Positions 32,670 through 46,345 of a stretch of DNA of 64,000 nucleotides are shown here, piece by piece. How positions within the stretch are numbered: position 1 is the stretch's first letter; each line of letters starts with the position of its first letter. Under the pieces are notes generated by a model. The model was not told where the DNA came from, ran no database searches, and saw nothing but the letters and a program-made list of their open reading frames with translations. The position numbers and the translations under genes are program-made. This DNA comes from Clonostachys chloroleuca (Eukaryota > Ascomycota > Sordariomycetes > Hypocreales > Bionectriaceae): assembly GCA_037952775.1 (NCBI GenBank), contig JBANAY010000003.1:2046001-2110000 (forward strand), given 5' to 3'.

Positions 32670-34573
32670 GGTGGGCGGGTTCCTCCTGCCGGAATTCCAG
32701 GTAGGAGGATTCTCTACTGGAATTTGCTTTTCCAAGGCAATTGCAGTGAATTGAAGCTGAAATAGCGCGTGGGCAGGGGGGTTATATCGCACGAAAACGC
32801 AGGCAACGACGCGCAATGGAACATAACAGGAACCTAGAAGGACAGATCAAAGATCGGTCTAGCAGGCTACGCCTTGGACTTTGTAAGGAACTAGATGGAA
32901 GGAAGTGATGCGGGGATGCGAAAACTTTTGTGCAAGGTGGCAAGGATTGATGATGTTCGCCAAGCCCGCCAAGCCTCCGTGCAGGCTGCGCTATGCACTA
33001 CCTGTAACGATAAGGTACTACCAATCAATTAGCAGGTGCCTCCAGATCCACCCGCTGGCAGATACCGGCCAGGCCTGCTGCATTGCATCACCAGGCGCTT
33101 TCAACCGAAGCAAAATGGTCCAATCCCGGTCGATGAAACCACATCTTGCTGCTTTCACACAAAGGGAACAGGCACCGAATCGAGGTCTCCTGGTTCCGGT
33201 GTGTCACCCGGTGTGTCTTATCGCGCGTGTGGGGAAACGACTAGGGTCCCAGGCTAAAGCGAGCCAAAAAATTCAATCTCATGGCTTGGGTAGGAGATCT
33301 GCGGATTACGTACAAGATCCACATCTTGCAGGTCAGCTGATGGTTTCGTGCTTGCGGCTTGTTCTCTCCGACCGTTGCACACAGGGCAGCCATCCCCCGC
33401 CCGGTAGGAAGGCATCCTGTACTGCACTGCAGACTGTTGTGCATAAATTGTGAAGGTGCTTGCAATGAGCATGACGTCTAGGACGAGGAATCACGGAGCC
33501 CACCGCCAAGTTTCCCGGTGACCGCCGGGCAATTACGGCCCTGGTCCCTTCGTGGCCAATTGGTACCACGCGTGTGCCACACGTGCCCCCGGAAATTGCG
33601 CTGCAAATTCCATAGTATCGGATCAATGTCTTAGCATGGACCTATGACCACCTCAATTGACCGGCTCAGATTAAGCTTAATCTTATGTCATGGCTTCTGT
33701 GGGATGGAGCAATGGTTCGGTCAAACGGCGTGGTTTGGCAGAGGATATACGCTTGATGAGTGCTCAGGAGCTCCAACAGAGGATACTCTTGCCAGCACTT
33801 TTTAATTCATTTGTCCAAGGGGGGGTTCGATTACGACGTGCGCATGCTTGGCGATGCGGATTTTGTACCCACCGCAACGCCTGCAAACGCAAACGGCTCT
33901 AGCCACCACCGCATTCACATTGCAACACAATGGGTATCTTGGCTTTGCAGATTGCTCTTTCGGATTCCATTAAGTCTCAAAGCCCAAGACATGTAAAGTG
34001 AAGAGCTCGCCAGCTCATAGCCCCCTATTCATACCTTCGCTCCAGAGTCGTCCCACTGTAAAACACCATCACCATAATGAAAATTCGGCATCCAACAACC
34101 ATCGTCGCTGGGTGCTGACTGGTTGTTGGAATGTTGTTTGGTATTAAACAATTTATTTTTATATAGAAATTCATTGATTACCTGCTGATGCGGCTGTTGT
34201 GACATAGCGAACTTGATGTGGAAATGAGACTGGATGTCAAACTGGAGTTAACTGATGTCTCTCGCCTGTGTCGCTGACGCGATTGCCAGCCAATAGTAAA
34301 AGACCCCGTTGTTGGGGATTGTAGGCAGTATGGCAGATGGTTAACGAGGCGCTGAGATGATTGCCTCTCATCACGAACATAACATATTGGATCTCTGCAA
34401 TTTAATGGAAAAGAACATCTATTGGCTCTTGGACGCAACCAGCGACGAGAGAAAACATCTCAAAGCTAACGACATTGGCGTGAAGGAAACTTTCGTACCA
34501 TCACGATGTTGACTTTTGAAACTTCTTGAATGGGAAGAGCACAATCTATGTGCTGACAGTTAGTAGACAATAA
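32670..34573. other. Long upstream region of the ENA gene
   Basis: 1.9 kb with no supported ORF. GCCAAG hexamers occur at 32959, 32968 and 33505. The region ends at the terminal inverted repeat of the nested transposon block. Confidence 0.5.
32959..32973 (+). promoter_or_regulatory. Candidate paired PacC (Rim101) sites
   Basis: GCCAAG at 32959-32964 and 32968-32973, 290-304 bases upstream of the ENA start codon, with a third at 33505-33510. The consensus for fungal PacC is GCCARG, and ENA genes are classic alkaline-pH targets. The hexamer is short, so assignment rests on family knowledge and clustering. Confidence 0.35.
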
Positions 34574-35758
34574 TTTCCTTGGTGCCCCTAAGACTACAGT
34601 TTGTACCCGGCAGGGATTTGCAGGGGTTTGATTGGCTCGATAGGCCCGGAAAAGTCTCGGATAAAAGGTATATACTCTCTTATACTAAATTAGCCTATGG
34701 TAGAAGTCCCAACAATACTGACGGTTACAAAGAGCGGCTTTGTATATCTTACAGCGAGAACGTGATTAAGGGACCCGTCGGTTCGAGCTGCCTAATAAAG
34801 CCGGTATAAGGGGCTTTTCGTATTCCTTGCTATAACGAATACCCTTACAGGCTAGGTATTAAGATAGAGACTGCTTAAAGATATAATTATACTGTGAAAT
34901 AGCTATAGTTATATCTCCTGTACGGTATCTCTAACGGAGATCGCTCTTATAGCTGTATATTATTAGGAGATCGTAAGAAATCTACTCCTGCTACTTATAT
35001 AAGGTCCGGAGCGGTTTCTAATTTAACTAGCTATTCTTCTGCAGTAAGAAGCTATTATAAAGAGCAATTTTAAGCAGAAATCCCTATACTAATATATACT
35101 AAGGTCCCTTATTAATTCAGTATTTAAATCCCTCTTAGCTTTATAGCTGATTACCCCTATCTACTGCTCCTATATAATTATTATAATCAGCAGATACGGA
35201 TAGAACGGGGGCCTCTTTAATCGGCTCTATATTAAAATATTACTTAATAGTATATACTTAAGTATATATTATTATTAGCTGCTTCCTAAGCTAGGTTATT
35301 ATCTTAGAGCCTTTATAGATTATAGAAAGGAATAGTATAAGGGTATTATCTTTCCAAGTGATTTAATTAACTTAAGAAGTTATTAGTAGGGGATTTACTA
35401 GGCAGGGGATTCCTAGGTTAATTAATCTTATTATCTAGTATTAGAACTATCTTAATCTGATCCTAATTCTAATAAAGCTAGCTATTATTATCTGCCTTTT
35501 TCAGCTGTATAAGACCTTTAAAGATACTATAGTTAGTTTAGTAGATACCTATAGCCCTAACCCTTAAACCTTTAAGAATAATAAAGAGGTCCGGGCTTAA
35601 AAAGAGATTATCTAAGAAGATATAATAAATAGCTAGAGGTAGCTATTTTACTAGGTTAACTACTATAGCTTATATTAGATTAAGACTATATTTACTATCT
35701 TTTTTCCTCTTCCTTATTTAAAGCTCTTTCTTATTAATAGAGTTAAATACCTTCTGAG

Positions 35759-35987
35759 TATTATGCTATAAACAGGGGCTGTACAGAGCCCCCTATAAAA
35801 GAGCTGGAAACAGCTAACAGATAGAAGAGAAGATAAGCCTTAAGAATTATATTATCTTATATATAAGTAAAGGTATTATAATTATAGGCTTTAACTATAA
35901 CCCGTTATAATCTAGCTATCCTATAGCTAATAATCCAGAACCTATTAATAATACTCAGGCTAGTTATAGCTAGTTTTAAGTATAATA
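35759..35987 (+). repeat. 5' LTR
   Basis: 229 bases starting TATTATGCT and ending AGTATAATA (ancestral end AGCATAATA as in the 3' copy), so the termini are inverted repeats. By eye it differs from the 3' LTR at about 16 sites, all of them transitions. Confidence 0.85.
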
Positions 35988-38900
35988 GGTAGTAGTAATT
36001 CTCTATTATTATAAGACCTTAAATACTTAATTTAGTAGCCTAAAAGAGGATAATAAAAGAAAAATCCTAGCTAAATACCAGCTAGAGCTAGTTCGAGAAA
36101 TAATTACCTCAGTATATCTAATATTAAATATATATACTAAATTTCTAACTTCCTTAAAAATAACCTGAACTTTATACTATAAGGCAGGTTATTATAAATA
36201 ATAGCTACAGCCTGATTAATTAAGACTTTTATTAAATAAATTAACTCTAAATATCTATTTTTTTAGCTACTAAAAGAGCAGAATATTAAAGCTCTAATCT
36301 ATTAGAACTTAATTAACTAATATATAATTAAAGCTATCTAGAACTCTATAAAATATATTATTTTAAAAGCTTAGGGATTAGGAATTATACTAGTAAGTAG
36401 ACTAACTTTATTATATTCTAAAGACTTAGGAGTAGAATTAGTAGAAAATAAAACCTTAAGGGAATAAATAGAAGTAGGTATAAATAAAGATTCTAAAAAT
36501 ACTCCTATTATATCCTTAACTATATAAAGACAGAGAACTCTAATTAAGATATAGTTAGGCTCAGAATATCTTATATAATTATAAGAGCAGCCCCTACTAG
36601 TAGAACCTATTCCTAGATATTTCCAGATATATATATCAGGAAGAGAAAAGCTAAGCAGTTCTAAGTTATTACTAAGTAATAGCTAAATATAGGAATAAGA
36701 ATCTCCCTCCCTAAATCCTATAGTTAGCTCTAATAAGAGTTTAAACTTAATAGGAATAATATAGAGAAAAGATACTCTAATCTAATACTCTATTCTAATA
36801 ATATCTAAAGACCTACTACTAGGGAAGAATAAGAAACTATTCTTTCTAGAGCTAAAGTTTACCCTAAGAATAACTAATCTAGGGATAATTATAGAGGAAG
36901 TTAGAAATAATTATACTATTCTAATAAATAAAATAACTAAGGGCCTCTAGAGAAATTCAGATATCCTTATAGAGATAAGAATAATAACTATTACCTTACT
37001 TAAGTAAATACTTATCTAACTAACTATATTAAATAGTAATTAAACTATACTAATAGTATCTACCTCTAGAGATAATCTAACTTAGTTAGAAAAATTAATA
37101 TTTATATAGTTAGATAATCTAACTTAATCTAAGAATAGTAAAGCTAGTTATAGTTAAACTAAAAATAAGTAGATTTAGAATAATTAAAGAAAAGAAACTA
37201 TAGCTACTATCCCTCAGACTACTAATTTAGATATAGGAGGAGCTATCCTAGTAGTACTAGAGATTAGTATAAACTTAGTATAGTTAAAAAATACTATATC
37301 TATAGAGTAGAATAACCCTATCTAGAATATATCTAATATACTAGGGTATAATTAAGTAAGAGTTATTTAGCTAGAGTAGAACTAAGAATAGTTAAAACTA
37401 ATTTTAAACTAGTAAAAAATAATTAAAACTCTATAAAAGATATATATATCTAAATAGAAATTAACTAATATTAATATCTTCTAGCTAGATATAAATAAGG
37501 AAATAACTAGTAATAATAAAATCTTTACTAATAGACTCTAGTTCAGATTTACTAATATCTCTATATAACTAAATATAGTAAAGGATATTATAGTATTAGA
37601 TAGCTAGAAGAGAGCTAAATATATTAGGATAAACCTATAGTAGCTATTTTAAGAAAAAGTATTAGTTTAATAGTAATAGGAGTTAGATATAATTAAGAAG
37701 CTATTAACTAGATTATTTTTTAAATAGTAGGAAATAGTACTAAAAAGATAATTTAGTATATAACCTACTAAAGCTTTAAAGAAACTAGTACTAGTAATAT
37801 TCTCTAAGGAAGATCTATATAAAGATTACTTACTGTATAATTATATAGCTAAAGTATTCTACTAGTTAGCTATATATAGAGAAATAAATATACTCTAGTA
37901 GCTACTAAGAGTATATAATACTCTTAATCCGAAGTTAAAGGTAATATATATAGAACCTTCTATAAATAATATAAAGGCTAATTAGTTAAATAAAGTAGAA
38001 CTTAGAAGATAAGATATATTAGATCTCCTAAAAGTAATTAAACTATAATAGTATTATAAAATAATAAATCTTACTAGTCCAGATATAAATACTACCTACT
38101 TCCCCTAGAGAGAGTCTAAAACTAATAGTAAAGCTGAGGATAGCTATTTCTCTAATTAAGATTAAAGGAATAGTTATAATAATAGGGGATACTAACTATA
38201 TAGTAGATAGTATTAAGGCTATAATTAGTTCTTATAATATAAGAACTAGAGTCTCCCTCTATATAGTAGTAGGAACTAATAAGAAAAAAGAAACTATAAA
38301 ATCTCTTTTAAAAAAAAACTAAGATTCTAATAGAAGTAATTTATATACTAATAATATAGATTATAAGAAAGTAGCTAATTTAAGAGTAAAGCTTAACTTA
38401 GGATTAATAACTCTAACTTTAATAATAAAGAAAGAGAGCTAAAGAATAAAGGCTATATCTTTATTAAAGAATTCTTTAAGAAGGAAAATATAAAAAAGCC
38501 TTAGAAGAGAAAATATTAAATTTTACAGACTGCTAGGAGATAGTAATCTATATCTAGAAATAAGCTAAATCTCTAATATTATCTAAGGAATAAACCTATA
38601 TATAAATTATACTATAGCTAGAGTAGGTAATTAAAGCTAGCCTATATCCGGATATATCTAAAGAATTAGAGAAGAAGGTATATATATACCTTAAGATCTC
38701 TTTAAAGTTTAATAATAAAGATAACTCCTATAAAGTATATATTAATACTAGTACTTTAACTATCTTAGTTAATAAGGAATAACTTAAGAAGTACAGTAGG
38801 AATATATACTATTATAGCTAATCTTTAAAATAAGTAACTAGAGTTAATTTAAACTTCTTTATCTTAGAAATAGTAATATTTAACTTCTATATACCTAGTA

Positions 38901-41900
38901 TTATAATAGGAGTAGAAGTATATATTTACTTTATAGTTACTACTAATATTATAATAGAACTAGGCTTAAAATTACTATTAGGGACTTACTTCCTATATAA
39001 TTATAGTATAAAAGTAGACTTTATTAATCTAAGTATAGTCTTTAGATTAGTATATAGTATAAAGATATAAAGTAATATATTCTAGCTAAGACTAAGGAAA
39101 GTAGTTTATAATATCTAAGTATAGTAGAATATTAAGCTATAACTAGGTAAGAAAGTACTAATTATAGTAAAATAGAGCTCCTTACTATTAGAAATTAAAA
39201 TAAAAGTATACTATTTTATATTAAACTATAAGTCTATATTTAATACTATAATAAATACTAATAGTATATAGCTAGTTATATTTAGTAATAATATAGAAAG
39301 ACCTCTAATTCTTATAAAGAACTAAACTATAGGTAAAATTAAGAAATATATAGGAAATAAGTAAGTAATATTCCTAACTCTAGAAGAAGCTAGCTAGATT
39401 ATACTATCTAGTATAAGCTTTAATAGTATAGATAAGTATTTTAACTTTATAGAAAAGAATATAGAGCAGACTAAAGAAAGTAAGAAACTAGAAATTCCTA
39501 GTATTAATAATAGTCTGCTAAATTATAGGATATTAAGAATATTAGATATCCTAGTAAGAAAAAATAAATATAGTATATATATAGCTAATCTTAATAAAAT
39601 ACTAGCTAAATCTTTTATTAAACTATTAGATAGATATAATATCTATTATAATAAAAGTATAATTCTAATACCTAAAGAGATAAAAATAAGAGTAGATCTT
39701 ATAGATAGATAGTAAAACTAAAGAAAAACAGTCTATCCCTACTTATTAGATTATAATAACTACTAGTTCCTAGATAAAATATATAATAAGCTAGTAGTAA
39801 AAGGGAAAATAAATCTAATAGATTAACTAGCCTAGATTATATACTTAGTATTTATAGTATAGTATATAGTAGAAAGTAAGAAGAAGAGCTATATAATAAT
39901 TAATCTATAGCTACTTAATAGTAAAGTTATACCAGATATATATCTATTATTAGATCAGAATAATATAATCTTAAATATAAAAGGAAAGAAATTCTTTAGT
40001 ATATTTAATATAGCTAAATTCTTCTTCTAACTGCTTATCTTCTTAGAGTACTATAACCAGATAGTAGTTATCTCTAAGAGAGATCTAGAGGTATTAAATA
40101 TAGTTTTAATAAGCTTTTAAAACTTATTAAGCTTTAGCTAAAGGTTTATAAATAGAATCCTATAGAAATATAGGTATTTTATATAAGTTTATATTAATAA
40201 TATTATAATATTCTCAGATTTAGCTAAAGAGTATCTTTAGTATATAGAAGAAGTACTCTAGATCCTAGAAGAAAATTATATTTATATCTCTACTGAGAAA
40301 TTATTTATTATATATCTAAGTATTAAGCTCTTAGAATATATTATAAATAGTAACAGTATAAGTAAGACTAATAAGAGGCTGGCTATATTTACTAAATTAG
40401 AATTTTTAAATAATCTTTTAGCCTTAGAAATATATCTAGATATAGCTAATTAGCTCTATAATAGGGTTCTATAGTATAATATAGTTATAAAGCCTCTCTA
40501 AGTAAGGAAAACTATATTATAAAAGTTAGTAAAAGATAATAAGATTACTTTAGATAGTATAAATAAGGTAGTAAAAAAGGTAAGAATAAAGAAGCTAATA
40601 TTTAAACCTACTAAGGAAGAACTAGACTCTTTTAGCTATCTCTAGTAGGCTTTATCTAAATAGTTTTTCCTATAGTACCTAGATCCAGATAAATATCTAT
40701 TTATTAAGGTAGATATATATAAAAGCAGGTTTAGTATATATATATTCTAACTGGATTATAACTAGGATAGGTCTAGTATTCCTAGTAGAGATATACTATC
40801 CTCCAGATTATAACTAATCCTATTTATATCTTAGATAGTATTAGTTACTAAAAGAGTATATAGATTAATAGAAGTAGAAGTTATAGCTATAGCTTAGACC
40901 TTATAAAGGTTAAGATATATAGTATAGTCTAACTACTATATAGTAAATATTATTACTAATTATATAGTAATAAAGAGAATTATTATATATATATTATTAA
41001 AAACTCTAGATCTAAATAAAGCTAATCTAAAGCTAGTAGGAACTATAAATTAGCTTTTCTAATTCAGACTAAATATCTTCTATATTAAAAGTAAACTTAA
41101 TATAGTACTAGATATACTATTAAGACTTCTAGTTACTAACCTAAGGAGAGTAGTTATAGTAGAAAGTAGATATAATAAGCTGGAATATAATATAATAGAA
41201 AAAAGCTATAGTCTAGTAGAGTTTAAAGCTAAAAGAGTAAACTATATACTTAACTATATAGTAATAAATATTAAAGTAGTAATAGACTTAGTCTTTATAT
41301 AGCGGATTATATATAGCTATTAGATAGATCTGAGATTCTTAAGAATTATTAAGTATTTAAATCTTATTAAAGAATTAAAAGTAGATAAGGCTAGTAAGAT
41401 ATTAGTAAAGATTAAGAAACTAAAGTTTATACTAAAGTTCCTACTAAAATAGTTTTATCTAAATAAAAATAGCTTTTTATTCTATATAGTAGATAATAGC
41501 TAGAGTAGACTATATATACCGGAAGACTATATAGCTATTATAATATAAAGTATATATAATAATAAATACTACTTTAGTATAAAAAGAATAATTATTAAGC
41601 TTAAAGAATATTAAATCTAATTACTTATAAGAAAAATCTAATAGTATATCTATTACTACCTAACTTACTATAAAGTAAGAGTAACTAGAAGTATATCTAT
41701 AGGAGAGTTAAGGCTAAGCTAGATCTACCTTTAGCTATTTTATATAATTATACTAGACTTTATTATAGATCTACTTAAGATTCCCTTAATAGGAACTTAT
41801 TAAGCTATAGAAGGATTTATAAAATTAAATACTTTAGCCCTTATAAATAATATATTCTTAAAGAAAACTATACTTTTTATAGGATATATATTATATATAG

Positions 41901-44629
41901 CTATAGAGTAAGTAATAATTCTAATTAGAGAACTTTTTCTTATAGATTAGAGTTATCCTAAGTATATTCTTAGTAATAGAGATCTGAAGTTTATTATATT
42001 AAAAATATAAAAAGAGATATTTTATCTTACTAGAATAAAGTTACTAATATTAATTATATACTATCTGTAAATAGATAGAATTTTTAAAAGAAAAAACTAA
42101 ACAGTTAAGATAGTAATATAATACTATATACTAAAAGAACCTAATATTAAATAGATAGATATACTCCTAGCTTTATAATACTAGCTAAATAATATAAAGA
42201 TTAAAATACTTAGGAGATTACTTAATAAACTAGTTATAGAATTCTAACTATACTCTAATCTGGATATTATAAATTAGATAAATCTAATTCCTTTAGAAAA
42301 ATAAAATATTATATTAGAAGTACTTAGGAAATTATATTAAAAAGAGGCTATACTTACCCTAGATATAATAGTAATACTAGTAAAGGAAAGATATAATAAG
42401 TTAAGAATAGTAGTAGATATTACTAAAGATAATATTATCTATTTATATCTCTATAATAGATATTAATTATCTGGAAATCTAAAGAAAAAGTAGTCTCTAA
42501 CTAGATCTAGTCTATAGAAAATCCTGGAAGTAATCTACCTATAAGTAGTTAAATTAAACTTACTAGAGTACTATAAAGTATACCCTATAGTATTAACTAT
42601 ATAGCTATAGAAGCTAGCTTAAGGAAAGAATTCTTATAGTAGAGAGCTATAAGAACCTAGCCTAGTTAAATTAGATAAGAGAGCGGATAATATATATAAG
42701 ATTAAATAGATACTTAACTATAGGAGAGTAAAAGGCTGCTATATATAAATCAAATATCTAGTCTATTAGAAAGATTAGGGAAGTAAAGATAACTCTTAAG
42801 TTAAAGAGAGAGATTTAGCTAAAGGTATCTAAGAGCTGCTTTAAGAATATAAGATAAGTAAATCTAAGGTTTTCTTTAGTAAGGAGATAGAGTTAGTATA
42901 CTAGTATAGTATCTAGCCTATCTATAGATAAAGTATACTACTAAATAATATAGAGAGCCTGCCTATAAAATAATAACTATTAGTAGCTAATAGATAATAA
43001 TAAAGCTAATATATTAAATATACTATAGCCTGCTCAGACTTAATAACTTCTCCTTATATAAAGTATATATTTATTATTTTTATCTTCTTTAGCTAACCTC
43101 TAATAATTAAAACTAACTATATTAAGATTAGAACTCCTCTAAGTAAAAACTTTAAAATACTATAGATACTAATTAGAAAGCAGGTAAGATTCCTATATAT
43201 AGAATACCTTATATATTTTCTTAGTCTTAGTATTCCTAAGTTTAGCTATATTAGTAAATCTTAAGTTTTATAGACTTAGAAGTAAATTACAGCTGTACTT
43301 AAGAAATATCTAATTAATAAGGTACTTAGTAAAAAAGATAAGAAGCTTAATAATATAGCTTTAAGAAACCTAGCTAAATATAACTATAAAGCTCTCCCTA
43401 AAGCAGTTAAAAGTAACTTTAAATAATCAGCTAAAAATAAGTCCTAGTAAGATTTTTATATAGAGGTATTAAGGATTATAAAGTAGTTAGAAGAGTTATT
43501 TACTATACTTTAATAATTACTTATACTAGAACTAATTACCTATTAGAAGAGAATCTCTACTATATCTTTAAAAAATATAAGAGTAGTATCTTATAAGAAT
43601 AAAAGGAAAACTACTAAAACTCTAGCTAAAAAAGCTAACTAAAAATTATTAGCCCCAGCTACTATACCTTTAAAGAATAAAAAGATATAAATAGTAGCTC
43701 CTAAAGAGAGTAAGGAAAATCCCTTCTATAATTCTAAAGGAACTAAGGTCTCTATATAGAAGAATACTAATAATAAGGATATTCTAATAGTAAGATAGAA
43801 AAAGAGTACTATATTAAAAGTAAAGATAACTATAATCTTATCTAATAAAGAAATAATCTATTCTACTTCTAATAAGAATAAGCAGCTTATAGTAAATACT
43901 AATTAGAAGAATACTAATAATAAATATCCCTTAATAGTAAAAAACTATAGTTACTATATAGACTAGATTATAATATACTAAGCTAATAATAATATACCCT
44001 ACTAAGTAGTATATTTTAACTACTACTAAATAAAGGGTAGTAATAAGTTACTTAATATCTTAGCCCTTAACTATATTATAGCTAGCTTTTAAGATATAGT
44101 AGATTCTAAAAACTCAAATTACCCCCTTACAGAGGAGTATTATAAAATTAAGAATAAGATTAAAGAAATCTAGGAGAAAATCCTTAAAGTAAAGGAGTTA
44201 AAAGCTACTATAGATCGGAAGGAGTATATAAGTAAGAGTATATAGATTTACTATATTAAATAATAAGTAAATACTATAGTTAAAATATATATCTAAAATA
44301 GAGTTAAATATACTACTAATAAGTATAATACTAAGAATCCTAATAACTAACTACTAGCTAAAGTTAATATTCTAGCCCTTTACTATATTAATCCTTATAC
44401 TTTTAATAGGTAGATTATAGCTAAACTAGTATTTTTAGAATATATAGATCTTATAATTATTAATAATATATCTAAAGCTAAGATAAAAACTACCTTTATA
44501 CAGGAGATATACTTTAGATAGATTAATAAAGACCTCAGATATAAAATAGAGTACTCTAACTATAAAATAATTAATTAGTTAAATAATAAGATATTTAAAG
44601 AACTTAAAAAGAACTTAAGCTATATTAAT

Positions 44630-45490
44630 AATGTTGAATTGAGAGACTATAGCCACTATAAGTTAGTGACCGTATCGCTATAAGTTAGCGGTTGCAACCA
44701 CTAACCTCTAGCGGTCGCAACCACTAACTGTTAGCGATCGCTATCCCCTGTAACAGCTAGCCAATAGCGATTGAGACCGCTATCCGATAGCGACTACGAT
44801 CACGAGCCAATAGCGGTTGCAGCCACTGTGGGTCAGTGGCTACAGGCCGCTATGACCGCTACGGCTTAGCGGGCTCCAGTTCCTCTTTAGGGCTAGGAGC
44901 GTCAGCAGCGTTATTTATAGGTTATTAGGCTATATTAGCCTAAATAAGGGTCTAGAAAATTCAGGAAAAAATCTGAGTAACTTCTAGTAGCCTAACCTAT
45001 ACCCAAGCTACCCTATAACCAACCTACCCTAGACTAGACCTTAGATCTTAGATATCTCTTTCAGCTTTAAAGATAAGATATCTAATATCTATACTTAACT
45101 GATCAGCTTAACTAGCTCTTTCAGATAAAAGTGGGTCTTAAAAAGGTTATATATATCTATCTTATGGTTTGGTAGTTGTGAGTCGATTTTTTAGATTTCC
45201 TATAGTAATGAATTTTGCGGAAAATCAAAAGTGGCCCGGGAAGCTGCTGTAGCGGGTTTTAGAGTAGTTTTTAGTCGGTAGACCTATGAGAGAAATTAGT
45301 ATATTTTTCCGGTTCCTCTCACCAAAATAAGATCCTTTTGCGCTATAAAATGCACTATAAACCGAGTTTCTAGTGTGAAGTTTGACTAAGTTATAGAGGA
45401 GTGTTCGCTATAAGTTAGAAGCTAAAATTTCCACTGCTGCTAGTTATAGCGGTCTCAAGGCCTAATACACCTTGTAGGCCACTGTAATTT
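44630..45490. mobile_element. GC-richer, un-RIPed island nested in the LTR element (MITE-like)
   Basis: About 860 bases of near-normal composition inside the A+T-rich retrotransposon; boundaries are approximate. The first 250 bases hold many direct and inverted copies of AGCGGTYGCAACCACTAA, CTATAAGTTAG and GACCGCTAT, and GTTATAGCGGTCTC recurs near the right end (45443-45456). Decayed retroelement coding sequence appears to resume in the same style on both sides. No ORF, so non-autonomous if mobile. hAT-like subterminal repeats are a possibility; terminal repeats and target duplication were not established. Confidence 0.5.
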
Positions 45491-46116
45491 TAACAAATAA
45501 GTTAGAAGAATCTAATATAGTATTAGAGGAGAAAAATATAGTTCTGAAGGTAAGTATTACTACTATACAGCTTAAGCTTAATATCTTTAAAAAGGCTAGC
45601 TATAAAATAAGTAAAACTTTAACTAAGTATAAAGTATTATAGGGAATTAATAAGGAGGAAGAGCTAGAGTTAGATAGAGCTAATATAACTCTATCTAAGA
45701 CCCTAGTTATATATAGTAAATTAAAGCAGACTACTAAAATACTATTAAAGAAGATACTTACTAAAATAATTCTAGGGAAGTTAGCTATAAAATTAAAAAC
45801 TCTATCTAAGTATAAGCTAGAAAATAAACCAGAGGGATCTATAAGCTAATAGATTAAATAATATAATTTAGAGATATAAAAAATAAACTAGAGAAGAGTA
45901 GTACCTACTATAATAAAGGAAAAAGTACTAAATAAACTCAGTATAAAACAGCTAGATAAAAGATAAATATAAATATATAACTAGTAAAGGTAAATTAGAG
46001 TAATTAAATTTTATATAATAATTTACTTTTATAAAAATTTCTTTTATTAATTAAAACAGACTAAATATAGCCAGGCTACTAAGGGTAGTAGTATTTTTTC
46101 CTTTATCCAGGGTACT

Positions 46117-46345
46117 TATTATACTATAAACAGGGGCTATACAGAGCCCCCTATAAAAGAACTGGAAATAGCTAATAGATAGAAGAGAAAATAAGCCTTA
46201 AGAATTATATTATCTTATATATAAGTAAAGGTATTATAATTATAGGCTTTAACTATAACCCGTTATAACCCGGCTACCCTATAGCTAATAATCCAGAACC
46301 TATTAATAACACCCAGGCTGGTTACAGCCAGTTTTAAGCATAATA
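46117..46345 (+). repeat. 3' LTR
   Basis: 229 bases, same length as the 5' LTR, starting TATTATACT and ending AGCATAATA, immediately followed by the CTGAG target duplication. It keeps more C/G than the 5' copy near its end. Confidence 0.85.

Larger units (their letters stand above)
35759..46345 (+). mobile_element. Ty3/Gypsy-like LTR retrotransposon, RIP-decayed, 10.6 kb
   Basis: Bounded by 229-base LTRs and a perfect 5-base target duplication CTGAG (35754-35758 and 46346-46350). The interior is over 10 kb of extreme A+T content with stops throughout. Plus-strand traces in order: reverse transcriptase (about 39890-40370, with the YxDD box decayed to YINN at 40190-40201), RNase H-like region, integrase (a DFI segment near 41755 and SDRD-like segment near 41971-41996), and a chromodomain-like segment (42722-42783, Trp codons now TAG). 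This order (RT before integrase, terminal chromodomain) is that of chromoviruses. A further 1.8 kb and a foreign GC-rich island precede the 3' LTR. Incapable of coding. Confidence 0.85.

Noticed and set aside
32670..32816. Upstream in-frame extension of the ENA ATPase
   Set aside because: The added 49 residues are not typical of the family, while [10 protein letters not shown] has a good initiation context (CCATGGC reversed) and usual position relative to the first domain.
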